Positions 15,504 to 23,958 of a stretch of 51,434 bases of DNA are shown here, piece after piece (within the stretch, counting starts at the first letter, position 1; every line of letters begins with the position of its first letter). Position numbers and translations under genes: made by a program. The stretch is from an uncultured Lentisphaeria bacterium. Lineage in GTDB: Bacteria > Verrucomicrobiota > Lentisphaeria > Victivallales > UBA1829. The stretch is taken from the NCBI GenBank assembly GCA_905211485.1, contig CAJMAW010000003.1, forward strand, positions 1 through 51,434. Direction: 5' to 3'. A model generated the notes under the pieces. It was given only the letters and a program-made list of their open reading frames with translations. It ran no database searches and was not told the origin of the DNA.

Positions 15504-17567
15504 CTATTCCGACTTGCCTTCCGCAGCGGCAACGCCTGCAGCGGATTCGGCAAAAGTCACTTCCTCGCCCGTCCTCACCAGACGCGCACTGTTGAAAATC
15601 ACAATCAGCGTGCTGAGCGTATGGAAAACCGCCGCCGCTATCGGAGACATCCAGCCGAATACCGAAAGCACTATCCCGCCCGCAACAAACAGAAGCCCGA
15701 AGATCAGATTCTGATTCGTCACCGCGGACGATTTGCGCGCCAGAGTCACCAGAAGCGGAATCCTCCGCAGATCATTCGTCATCAGCGCCACAGACGCACT
15801 GTTGATCGCAATGTCAGACCCGATCGCACCCATCGCTATGCCGAGATCTCCCACTGCAAGAGCGGGAGCGTCATTCACGCCGTCTCCAACCACGGCGACA
15901 ACACTGCTGCGCTTGACTTCCTCCACATACGCCACCTTCCCCTGCGGAAGACAGTCGCTGCGGACATCGTCAATATTCAGCTGCGCGGCGATCTTTTCCG
16001 CCACGGATGCACGGTCTCCGGTCACCATCGAACAGCGCTTCACGCCGATTCCCTTCAGCTCACGGATCGCCTCCGCCGCTTCCGGACGGATCTTATCCTT
16101 GAAGCCGATCCAGCCGACCAGTTTCCCGCTGCGGGCAACGTACACAACGCTCATGCCCTGATCCTCTTCATCCGTCCCTCCGCTCACGGAAATCCCTTCC
16201 GTTTCAATCCATGCAGCGCGGCCCACGAGAATCTTCACCCCGTCCGCCATCGCTTCCACGCCTTTCCCGTGCTCTTCGCGGAATGACGTAATCTCCAGAG
16301 GCTTCAGGCCCACTTCAGAGGCAAGACGCTGAATCGCCAGCGCTGTCGGATGATTGCTGTGCAGTTCCAGCGACATGGCATAGCGGAGCAGTTCCGCCGG
16401 TTCCACGCCGTCCACCGGAGAAAGACGGGCCACCGAAAGCTCTCCCTCGGTCAGTGTCCCGGTCTTGTCAAAAACCACCGCGCGGATTTTCGCGGCAAGT
16501 TCCAGATGGTTCACATTCTTGATGAGAATGCCCAGACGGGCGGCCGCGGCCACCGCCGCCACCAGCGTCGTCGGCGTCGCAAGCACCACGGCGCAGGGAC
16601 ATGCGATCACAAGCAGCGTGATGACGCGCGTCATATTCCCGTCCGTAAGCCACCACGTGATTGTCGCGAGCATGAGAATGGTCGGCGTATAATATCCCGC
16701 GTAGCGGTCGATGATCCGGACAGCCTGCGTTTTGCTGCGTTCGGCGGAAAGAATCATGTCCTTGACCTTCCCGAGCGTCGTGTCGCCGCCGAGTTTCGTC
16801 ACTTTGACGTCGATGCTTCCCGAAAGGTTCTGCGTCCCGGCATACACCTCGTCTCCGCCGGACTTGTCGATCGGAAGCGACTCTCCCGTAATGGAGGCCT
16901 GATTCACAGCGCTCTGTCCATTGACCACCACGCCGTCCACGGGAAAGTTCTCTCCCGGACGCACATTGATGATGTCTCCCACCGCCAGAGACAGCACTTC
17001 CACTTCCACCGGATTCCCGTCCACCAGTTTTCTTGCCGTGTGCGGCGTCAGGCGGATCAGCGCTTCAATAGAACGCTGGGCTCCGCTCGCCGTATGCGAT
17101 TCAATGATGATGGTGATCAGAAGAAAGAACGCAATGATCCCCGCCGTCCGGAAATCGCCCGAAGTGAATGCCGCCAGAATCGCCAGCGCCACCAGTTCGT
17201 TCATATACACCCGACCCTCGTAGAGATCCTTCACCGCGGTCAGAAGAATCGGAAGCGCAAGAAGAATCGCTCCCAGCGCCGCACTCAGATCCGAAGCAAA
17301 TCCCTGCTCCGGGAAAAACCAGGATATCAGGTATGAATTCACGATCAGAAACCCGCCCGCAAAGGCAAAGGATGCCCTCCCCATGGAACGGGAATGTCCG
17401 GCCCCCTCCCCCAGCGGAGCTCCGCAGGATATGCAGCGCGCCCCACCGGAAGACGAATCAGCCGTGTGTTCGTGATGATGATGATGGTCATGATGGTGAG
17501 AATCATGACTGCCGTGATCGTGCCCGCAGCCGCAGACGTTCAATGGTTTCTCCGCAATGTCAGTCAT
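15504..17567 (-). CDS. Histidine-rich P1B-type heavy-metal-translocating ATPase
   Basis: 687 residues. Instead of an HMA domain, the N-terminus has CGCG (C12, C14), twelve histidines between 16 and 34, and a CISC pair (C45, C48), probably a metal-binding or sensing tail. The ATPase core is complete: membrane helices from about 65, TGES actuator motif (227-230), CPC membrane metal site (323-325), phosphorylated D367 in DKTGT, the NHPTA ATP-binding motif, MVTGD and GDGVNDAPAL. CPC together with a histidine-rich tail fits Zn/Cd/Co/Cu export of the ZntA/CadA/CopB kind; the metal cannot be chosen. Its start overlaps the stop of the upstream SPFH gene by four bases, so it is tightly coupled to that family. 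Confidence 0.95.
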   Translation of the reverse strand: MTDIAEKPLNVCGCGHDHGSHDSHHHDHHHHHEHTADSSSGGARCISCGAPLGEGAGHSRSMGRASFAFAGGFLIVNSYLISWFFPEQGFASDLSAALGAILLALPILLTAVKDLYEGRVYMNELVALAILAAFTSGDFRTAGIIAFFLLITIIIESHTASGAQRSIEALIRLTPHTARKLVDGNPVEVEVLSLAVGDIINVRPGENFPVDGVVVNGQSAVNQASITGESLPIDKSGGDEVYAGTQNLSGSIDVKVTKLGGDTTLGKVKDMILSAERSKTQAVRIIDRYAGYYTPTILMLATITWWLTDGNMTRVITLLVIACPCAVVLATPTTLVAAVAAAARLGILIKNVNHLELAAKIRAVVFDKTGTLTEGELSVARLSPVDGVEPAELLRYAMSLELHSNHPTALAIQRLASEVGLKPLEITSFREEHGKGVEAMADGVKILVGRAAWIETEGISVSGGTDEEDQGMSVVYVARSGKLVGWIGFKDKIRPEAAEAIRELKGIGVKRCSMVTGDRASVAEKIAAQLNIDDVRSDCLPQGKVAYVEEVKRSSVVAVVGDGVNDAPALAVGDLGIAMGAIGSDIAINSASVALMTNDLRRIPLLVTLARKSSAVTNQNLIFGLLFVAGGIVLSVFGWMSPIAAAVFHTLSTLIVIFNSARLVRTGEEVTFAESAAGVAAAEGKSE

Positions 17568-18763
17568 TTCGCACCGCCTTTTGTATCGCCTTCATTCGAC
17601 TCTTTTTTCACAGCCGGCTCCGGATTGAGCTTCAGACGGATTTCCTGATCCGAACCCGGAGTGATCCCGATCACGAATTTATCCTGCACCTGGGTCAATG
17701 CTCCTGCAAGACTCCTGGAATACAGCGAAACCAGTGTCGATTCCGGATTCTTCCGGTATTCCACAAGAAGCTGTTTGAAATAATCCGTATCGGCCTGGAC
17801 TTCGGAAATCATGCGTTTCCGGTAGTTTTCCGCCTCGGAAGTAATGCGCACAGCCTCACTTTCCGCCAGATTTTTCTGCTCGACGGCATAGGTCCGGGCT
17901 TCCTCCTGAACCTTGGCGACGGTCGCGTTTGAAAGCTGCTGCAGGCGGAACGCATCCAGCGCCGTCGCCGGCGGACTGACTAGGGTCAGCGTCAGATTCT
18001 CCATCGTGATCCCGATATCGAGCGCTTCAATGTTTTTCGCGAGAGTCTGCTTCACCAGATTTTCATACGGGGTCTTCTTGTAGTACGCCGTATCGAGCAT
18101 CGTCCCGGCGCTGCAGCAGATCACGGCATCGTCTATCACATTCCGGAGAATCACATTCGCTCCGCCGAGACTGATCCGTTCTTCATCCGGACCCTTGGTC
18201 AGGGACTGGGAATGAACAGAAGTTTCCTCGCTGATGCAGCGTTCAAAAAATTTCAGGGGGTCTGTGATACGGTAGGTCATTTCCCAGGCCGCATGGATAA
18301 TGGCGTTGTCCCCGGTAAGCAGATATCCGTCCTTTCCGGGGACCAGGGCGTCGGAGGGTGTCCGGGGGGACTGGGGATTCGTATTGCCGTAAAGGGGATC
18401 GGTGTCGGACGGCATGAACGTCCGGCAGGAAATCTTTTCAATCCCTGTCGGAATGCGCACGATCTTGTTCACAGGATACGGCAGAAACCAGTGCCAGCCT
18501 TCCCGATACAGACCGTCTATCTCCCCGAACTTCAGCACAATCACGGCCTCTTTCGTCGTATCCACCCGGAATGAGCCTCCCGCTATCAGAAAATAGAGGA
18601 TCATTACGGATATCGCAAAGGCCAGAAATATGAATCCGGCCTTCAGCACTTTCGACAACAGCTCAAGTCCCGGCGAAAACTGGCTCTCCTGCGCCGGAAC
18701 GGTCGGCATGGATGAACTGCTGCCGGACGCCAGCACGTTCTCTGTCTTCTTGTCATTCATCAT
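17564..18763 (-). CDS. SPFH/Band-7 protein, HflK-like
   Basis: 399 residues. One membrane span (about 40-62, GFIFLAFAISVMILYFLIAGG) leads into an SPFH domain: RVDTTKEAVIVLKFGEI, GWHWFLPYPVNKIVRIPTG and a region with R-I-TDPLKFFERC. A long helical segment (about 270-335; VQEEARTYAVEQKNLAESEAV) follows, as in prohibitin/HflK families. The end is Lys/Glu-rich. SPFH proteins build large ring- or cage-like membrane microdomains; HflK and HflC together surround the FtsH protease. Here it is the third SPFH gene in a row and overlaps the P-type ATPase start by four bases. An FtsH gene is not in the window, so a role on the metal pump or ABC transporter is an inference from context. Confidence 0.85.
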   Translation of the reverse strand: MMNDKKTENVLASGSSSSMPTVPAQESQFSPGLELLSKVLKAGFIFLAFAISVMILYFLIAGGSFRVDTTKEAVIVLKFGEIDGLYREGWHWFLPYPVNKIVRIPTGIEKISCRTFMPSDTDPLYGNTNPQSPRTPSDALVPGKDGYLLTGDNAIIHAAWEMTYRITDPLKFFERCISEETSVHSQSLTKGPDEERISLGGANVILRNVIDDAVICCSAGTMLDTAYYKKTPYENLVKQTLAKNIEALDIGITMENLTLTLVSPPATALDAFRLQQLSNATVAKVQEEARTYAVEQKNLAESEAVRITSEAENYRKRMISEVQADTDYFKQLLVEYRKNPESTLVSLYSRSLAGALTQVQDKFVIGITPGSDQEIRLKLNPEPAVKKESNEGDTKGGAK

Positions 18764-18796
18764 TCTGCAGACTCCGCTTCACATTGGTCTCATGGA

Positions 18797-19765
18797 TTAT
18801 TTCTTCCCGCCAGGGACGCCGCCCGCACGGCCGACGGCGTCGTCGTACTGAATCTTCATCTTGAAGATGTCAAACGGAGTGGAATCGGTATCGAGCACCA
18901 GAGTCGTCTTCGTACTCACAATCCGTTTCAGAGAGTCCAGTTTCCGGAGGAAGGAGGCCAGCTCCGGATCCTGGTTGAATACGGAATAATATTTCGCGGC
19001 TTCCGCATCGCCTTCAGCCATCAGTTTCTTCGCCTGCGCCTGGGCGTCGGCCAGAATTTCCTGTTTCGCGCGGTCCGCATCGGTCCGGATTTTCTGGGCA
19101 ACGGTATTGCCTTCCGCGCGGAATTTCTTCGCGGCGGTGTCGCGTTCCTGCTTCATCGTCGCGGCAATCGCCTTGGCGCTGGCTTCCGGGACGCCGATCG
19201 AGCGGATCCCGACAGAAACCACATCGATCCCGTAATGCTTCATCATGTCGTCTTTCAAGCCCGCTAACATTTCCGTTTTCATTTCATCGAGCTTCATCTT
19301 GCGGGGATCCGTGTTGATCATTTCATCGAACTTGAATTTGCCCACCACGCCGCCTTTCACGGTACGCATCCGGTCGCTCAGATAGCCTTCGGCATCCGCT
19401 ATGCTTTTTGCCGCGTTCTTGAAGACTTTCAGATCTTCCAGCTTGTAGATCACGTAGATCCCGACAATGACGTTTTTCTGGTCCGCTGTGGTGGTTTCCT
19501 CCAGTTTCCCGATGTTCCCGTCAAAGGTGGTCAGGCGAATGTCGTATTTCACGATTTCCTGAATGGGATACGGAAGGCGGAAATGAAGTCCGGGCCCTTT
19601 CTGATCCGTGATTTTCCCGAGCGTAAGCACCAGCGCCTGTTCCGCCGCCGTCACCTGATACGTGAAAATCGCCAGCAGAAAAATCACTGCCACAATCAGC
19701 CCCAGCAGTATGGTGGGAAGATGTTTCACCTTGGATACGCTTTTGGATTCGGATGTCTTACTCAT
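18797..19765 (-). CDS. hflC: SPFH/Band-7 protein, HflC-like
   Basis: 322 residues. A membrane span lies at about 15-38 (ILLGLIVAVIFLLAIFTYQV), followed directly by the SPFH fold: TAAEQALVLTLGKI, GPGLHFRLPYPIQEIVKYDIRLTTFDG. The middle contains YKLEDLKVFKNAAKSIADAEGYL and the DVVSVGIRSIGVPEASAKAI segment, very close to HflC. The C-terminal coiled region (KQERDTAAKKFRAEGNTVAQ, AKKLMAEGDAEAAKYYSVFN) matches HflC proteins too. Of the three SPFH genes in this cluster it is the most ordinary, hence the symbol, given with reserve. It lies 33 bases before the HflK-like gene. Confidence 0.85.
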   Translation of the reverse strand: MSKTSESKSVSKVKHLPTILLGLIVAVIFLLAIFTYQVTAAEQALVLTLGKITDQKGPGLHFRLPYPIQEIVKYDIRLTTFDGNIGKLEETTTADQKNVIVGIYVIYKLEDLKVFKNAAKSIADAEGYLSDRMRTVKGGVVGKFKFDEMINTDPRKMKLDEMKTEMLAGLKDDMMKHYGIDVVSVGIRSIGVPEASAKAIAATMKQERDTAAKKFRAEGNTVAQKIRTDADRAKQEILADAQAQAKKLMAEGDAEAAKYYSVFNQDPELASFLRKLDSLKRIVSTKTTLVLDTDSTPFDIFKMKIQYDDAVGRAGGVPGGKK

Positions 19766-19929
19766 CTTTCATTTCTCTCCAGTTCTCTGTTCCTTATTAT
19801 TATATTCTTGTTTATTGATTTCCTGTTCCCTGCAATTCCCTTCAGACAATGAATCAGGCCGATCTCCTGAGGGAAGCAGTCCCTTCCGGCATCTGCGGGG
19901 ATGGGGGGAAGGGAGAGAAAAAAGAAAAC

Positions 19930-21924
19930 TTACTTCCCGAGTTCGCCGAGATCGGCATCCAGAAGGTCGAGTCTCGGTTTCTCCTCCATATTCAATTCAT
20001 AGATCTGCGACTTCAGGCGCTCCGAAAGCACGTATTTGCGGAGATGAGCGCAGTCGTTCTCCAGAAAATCCAGATACGTTCTCAGACGGAACATGAAGGG
20101 AAGAGCCCGGTAGGCAGTCAGCTGACTGTTGAAACGGACCGCCTCCGCCATGGCCACGGTCGCCGTGTCATATTGATACGCTTCCGCGTCACTGACGATT
20201 TTCAGGGCTTCCACCTTCGCGCTTTCCACGGTTTCCGCGCTGTAGGCGTCCGCCTTGTATTCCTCGGTGAGAGCCTCCTCCTGCGCACAGACCACATCCT
20301 GAAAGGCGGCGGCGACATTCACCCCTCCGGACTCATCAGGAGCCTCCCCTGCGGTGGTCCCCCCGATCGGAGGATGCGCATCATGAAGATTCACGCAGAT
20401 AATGTCCACACCGACGTTCAGACGGTCCGCCGCATTCTGGATCCGGGCCTGCAGATGCCGCGCCACTTCTTCCCTGCCGAAGGAAATATCCTTCATGAAA
20501 TCGGTACTGGCAAAATACGCGGTCGCCTCGCTTTCCCCTGTCAGGGTGAGAATTTCATTCACGTCTTCAAAGTTGAAGGCGTAATCGTACACTTGCCCGG
20601 GCCGCACACGGTAGCTGACAGGAAGCGCCGCTTCCAGAATCGAAACCGGAAAGGCTATGTCATTCGACCCCTTCTCCACATTCGCAACGAGGAAGCCGTC
20701 CTCCTTCATGTAATGCTGTCCCGTCCACAGAACAACGCTGGCGTTCTGCATCGTCTTCGTATCTTTAAGCTTGTCCATGTGCGCGCCGATGACGAACTGC
20801 TGCATCCGGTCCACCGGCACACGCACAATATGTTCAATCGGCCACGGCCATTTCAGATGGATCCCGGGCTGAAGCACTTCTTTCCCGGGGACAAACGCTC
20901 CGAAACGCTCCCGAATGCCCAGCTCTCCAGGATTCACCTGCGCAATCCCGGTGAAAAGCCAGAGCACAAAGCCCCAGAGAATCAGCGCAGGAATGATGGA
21001 CCTTTCAAAAAACGTATAAATCCACGTCCGCGAAACTTTAAACCCGAACTGGTAATCCAGCGAATCCGCGATGTTCCGGACAACACCCCCAGGCTCCAGA
21101 AACAGCGCCAGAAGACGGCTCTCATATACCGGCCGATCCTCCAGCTGCGTCCGCGGACGGTAAAACTCCACCACGAAATTCAGCAGAAACTCCAGCGCAA
21201 GCACGCAGAAAATAAAGAATGCTATATTGAAAAAATGTACTTCCCACAGAATCCGCTCCACCGCCTTGGCCGCTTCCGCCGACGCCATCAGCAGGGCTGC
21301 CAGCCCTGAAAGGAGCATCACCGCTCCCCCCACAATCAGCCACGCCCCCGCCGGACGCAGCCAGCGGAATTCCGATATGTGAGACTGCCCGATCAGAAAT
21401 ACCCCGAAGAAAAAACTCAAAACCAGCCCAATCGAACACAAAAACGCCAGATTCACCGGATGCACAGGCTTCAGCGTCCCCATCATCAGCGCCGGATCCT
21501 GATGGAACTCCCTCCACAGAAACACCAGCGCCAGCGTCATCAGCACAAAACTCAGCAGAGATATCGAAGAGGGCACATATTTCCGGAAATTCCCGTACAT
21601 CCGCCCCGCCGTGAAACGGACATCCTCCGATACATCCAGAATCGAATTCAGCTTTTCCTTCCGTCTTTCCAGCAGGCGCTTTTCCTCCTCCTCCCGCACC
21701 ATTCGGCTGAAAAAGGCTCCCTGCAGCAGCGCCGCCAGAGAAAATATCATAGCCGTTCCAAACGGTATCAGCCCCAGCTTGAACAGCCCGATCCCTCCCC
21801 AGGACGCCGTCAGAAAAATCGTGACAAACAGTCCTGCCGAAAGAACCAGCGCGGCAGCCGAAAGCTTCACAGACAGACGCCCGCGCTCCAGTACAGATGC
21901 CAGATTTTCTTTCCCTCTCAACAT
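19930..21924 (-). CDS. Polytopic membrane SPFH/Band-7 protein (HflK-like domain behind a multi-span module)
   Basis: 664 residues, far longer than ordinary HflK (about 350-420). The first ~330 residues hold about seven hydrophobic spans (e.g. AALVLSAGLFVTIFLTASW, LAFLCSIGLVLSFFFGVFLIG, WLIVGGAVMLLSGLAALLMA, IIPALILWGFVLWLFTGI). The SPFH domain then starts at QVNPGELGIRERFGAFVPGKEVL and continues with PGIHLKWPWPIEHIVRVPVDRMQQFVIG, classic HflK features. The tail has a helical stretch (QEEALTEEYKADAYSAETVESAKVEALKI). A Gly-rich loop (GGTTAGEAPDESGG) is inserted in the SPFH region. It is the first gene of the seven-gene cluster. Nothing in the sequence shows what the multi-span part does. Confidence 0.8.
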   Translation of the reverse strand: MLRGKENLASVLERGRLSVKLSAAALVLSAGLFVTIFLTASWGGIGLFKLGLIPFGTAMIFSLAALLQGAFFSRMVREEEEKRLLERRKEKLNSILDVSEDVRFTAGRMYGNFRKYVPSSISLLSFVLMTLALVFLWREFHQDPALMMGTLKPVHPVNLAFLCSIGLVLSFFFGVFLIGQSHISEFRWLRPAGAWLIVGGAVMLLSGLAALLMASAEAAKAVERILWEVHFFNIAFFIFCVLALEFLLNFVVEFYRPRTQLEDRPVYESRLLALFLEPGGVVRNIADSLDYQFGFKVSRTWIYTFFERSIIPALILWGFVLWLFTGIAQVNPGELGIRERFGAFVPGKEVLQPGIHLKWPWPIEHIVRVPVDRMQQFVIGAHMDKLKDTKTMQNASVVLWTGQHYMKEDGFLVANVEKGSNDIAFPVSILEAALPVSYRVRPGQVYDYAFNFEDVNEILTLTGESEATAYFASTDFMKDISFGREEVARHLQARIQNAADRLNVGVDIICVNLHDAHPPIGGTTAGEAPDESGGVNVAAAFQDVVCAQEEALTEEYKADAYSAETVESAKVEALKIVSDAEAYQYDTATVAMAEAVRFNSQLTAYRALPFMFRLRTYLDFLENDCAHLRKYVLSERLKSQIYELNMEEKPRLDLLDADLGELGK

Positions 21925-22227
21925 TTCCGTGCTTTCCCTTCTTTTAATATTTTATGATCTTTACTTTATTTTTCTATTTCTCTGATTTCATGTTCTCATG
22001 GCATCACATCTTTATTTCAGTAATCTTCCTTGCCTTTTTCTCCGTTTCAAACAGAGCCATGGGCACAGGTCCATTATGCGCAAGATAACTCCTTACGGGA
22101 AAAAACTCAAGCCCGGAAAAACAGTTTTCTTTCGATTTTGAGAATGTTTCCCGCCTGAAAATGCTCTTTGCGCAAAAAAACAGATGAATTTGTTCCTTTT
22201 TCACAATAAAAATCCCATGCACCGGGC
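21925..22227. other. Upstream region of the SPFH cluster
   Basis: AT-rich for this genome and without a convincing gene; a 72-codon minus-strand frame here has no family likeness. It presumably holds the promoter of the seven-gene minus-strand cluster, but I see no box pair good enough to mark. Confidence 0.5.
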
Positions 22228-22282
22228 AAAAAAAATGACTCCGCCCGGAAATTTTTTCCCCGGACGGAGTCGTCTTTTTTTT
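22228..22282. terminator. Bidirectional intrinsic terminator
   Basis: Arms GACTCCGCCCGG (22237-22248) and CCGGACGGAGTC (22260-22271) pair with one wobble. On the minus strand the stem is followed by eight U (from 22235-22228), ending the oxidoreductase transcript about 40 bases after its stop. On the plus strand T8 follows at 22275-22282. Confidence 0.85.
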
Positions 22283-22310
22283 CAGAACCCGGCCCCTGCC
22301 GCAACTGTCG

Positions 22311-23627
22311 TCAGCGGTTCAGCTTTTTCCAGACCGGTTCCACATCCACCACTTTCCGGCTCTTCGCAGCCTTGTCGATGCAGAGGGCGAGAACCGCGCT
22401 TTCCAGACCTTCGTTGCCGCTGCACGTCGGAAGAGCGTCGGTCGTCATGGGGCCTTCATACAATTCCTTCATAATATAGGAATCGCCGCCGCCGTGCCCG
22501 TCCATGCCGAAGCGGATCGTCACCTCGTTCTGCCCGTGGACAGCATATTTCAGAGTGCTCGAATACAGTTCCACCACCAAATTCCCCTTCGTGCAGGTGA
22601 AATACATCCGCCGCTCCGGAATCGCATTCGACATCGTGCACTGGAACATCACGCGGATTCCGTTCCGGTATTCAAAGGCAGAAACCAGATTGTCCATCAG
22701 GTCCTTGTCCGAAGTGAATGCCGACTCCACTCCGTGCGGGTCCTCCCACGCCCTCGTGAAAGTCCCGGGGAATTCCTTTTCCATCTTCCGGTTCTCCGGC
22801 TTGAACAGGTCCAGCCCCCCGAACGCCGCAACTTTCGACACATGCGACTGGCAGAACCAGTTGATCAGATCCAGATCGTGACAGCACTTCTCCAGAATGT
22901 GCGGCCCCGCATATTTCGTCAGCCGCCTCCAGTTGCAGAGAATGTACACCCCGTGATGCGGATCAATGTTCTCATTCGCGTCAATGCTCATGACCTCCCC
23001 GAGCACTCCGGAATCCAGCAGCTCCTTCACCTTCCGGTAAATCGGCGCATAACGGAGAACAAAGCCCGTGGCAAATTTCCGCCCCGATTTCCTGTGAGCT
23101 TCAAAAATGGCTTCGCAGTCTTCAATTTTCGTGGCAAGCGGCTTTTCCGTAAAAACATCCTTCCCCTGACGGAATCCTTCCAGAATCTGCTCCTTGTGAT
23201 AGGCGTTCGGGGAAAACACCATCACCCAGTCCACGCCGGGAACGGCAATCGCTTCCTGATAGCTTGTGCAGATCTTCGCATCCGGATAGTTCCAGCAGTC
23301 CGCGGAAATGGCCCGCTTCGCCTGCTCCATGTCCGGATCATACACGGAAAGGACTTTCACCTTCCGCCCGGAATCCCTCAAGAGATTCCAGACCACGCCG
23401 CGCCCGCGGTTCCCCGCACCAAGCACTGCCACACGAACCTCCTGTGAAGCAGCGTCCCTCCCTGCAGCAGTGATAGATTTCGCCGATGATGCTTTCTTCT
23501 TCACCGGGGTCTGCTTTACCGGAGCCTTCTCCTCCGCTGATGCTTTCTTCACCGCGGGTTTCACAACCGCAGTTTTCTTCCCGGTCTTCTTTACCGGATT
23601 CGCGTCCTTCTTTGCCACCATCTTCAA
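22311..23627 (-). CDS. Gfo/Idh/MocA-family oxidoreductase with lysine-rich N-terminal tail
   Basis: 438 residues. The NAD(P)-binding Rossmann start VAVLGAGNRG lies at about 66-75. The EKPLA motif, with its catalytic-site lysine, is in FTEKPLATKIEDCEAIF, and a second conserved stretch, GFVLRYAPIYRKVKELLDSG, follows. These enzymes oxidise or reduce sugars and related polyols; the substrate is unknown. The oddity is the first ~62 residues: Lys/Ala/Pro/Val-rich repeats (VKKTGKKTAVVKPAVKK, VKQTPVKKKASSAK) that resemble histone-H1-like or AlgP-like tails, not an export signal. The start has GCGGAGG eight bases upstream, so the tail is really translated. A terminator follows, and two ACGCCGAAAA repeats lie upstream. 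Confidence 0.88.
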   Translation of the reverse strand: MKMVAKKDANPVKKTGKKTAVVKPAVKKASAEEKAPVKQTPVKKKASSAKSITAAGRDAASQEVRVAVLGAGNRGRGVVWNLLRDSGRKVKVLSVYDPDMEQAKRAISADCWNYPDAKICTSYQEAIAVPGVDWVMVFSPNAYHKEQILEGFRQGKDVFTEKPLATKIEDCEAIFEAHRKSGRKFATGFVLRYAPIYRKVKELLDSGVLGEVMSIDANENIDPHHGVYILCNWRRLTKYAGPHILEKCCHDLDLINWFCQSHVSKVAAFGGLDLFKPENRKMEKEFPGTFTRAWEDPHGVESAFTSDKDLMDNLVSAFEYRNGIRVMFQCTMSNAIPERRMYFTCTKGNLVVELYSSTLKYAVHGQNEVTIRFGMDGHGGGDSYIMKELYEGPMTTDALPTCSGNEGLESAVLALCIDKAAKSRKVVDVEPVWKKLNR

Positions 23628-23683
23628 TCCTCCGCAAAATTTGCGTCTGCTTGTGTGAGCTGCAGCTTTCCCGGTGAAAAAAA

Positions 23684-23726
23684 ACGCCGAAAAAGTTCCT
23701 TCATTTTTCTTAATTTACGCCGAAAA
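23684..23726. repeat. Pair of direct repeats upstream of the oxidoreductase gene
   Basis: ACGCCGAAAA occurs at 23684-23693 and 23717-23726, 33 bases apart start to start (about three helical turns), 57-100 bases before the oxidoreductase start. This is the layout of a two-site operator; binding is an inference. Confidence 0.4.
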
Positions 23727-23958
23727 CTCCGTTTTCAAATGGATAAAAACCGCTGAAACGATGACAAAAAAAGGAATCTGCGCCGCCCCCGGTAACGGAG
23801 GTCAAAATTCCCGGATCCGAAGGGGATTTCATCCGGACTCGGCAGTTCCAAGGGGGGGGCGGAGGACCGGATTGCCAGACAGGAGAATGCGTGAGAGAAA
23901 AAAACTGCACGGATCAGAAGAAAACCAGAAGCGGATGCGGCTTCAAAGGACAGCGCTC
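23727..23958. other. Rest of the intergenic region between oxidoreductase and secreted protein
   Basis: Together with 23628-23726 this makes a 331-base region. It contains a G8 run (about 23849-23857) and no frame with family likeness; I see no RNA gene or clear terminator. Confidence 0.5.

Noticed and set aside
22004..22222. 72-codon minus-strand frame in the SPFH upstream region
   Set aside because: No RBS, family likeness or membrane pattern; overlaps AT-rich regulatory-looking DNA.
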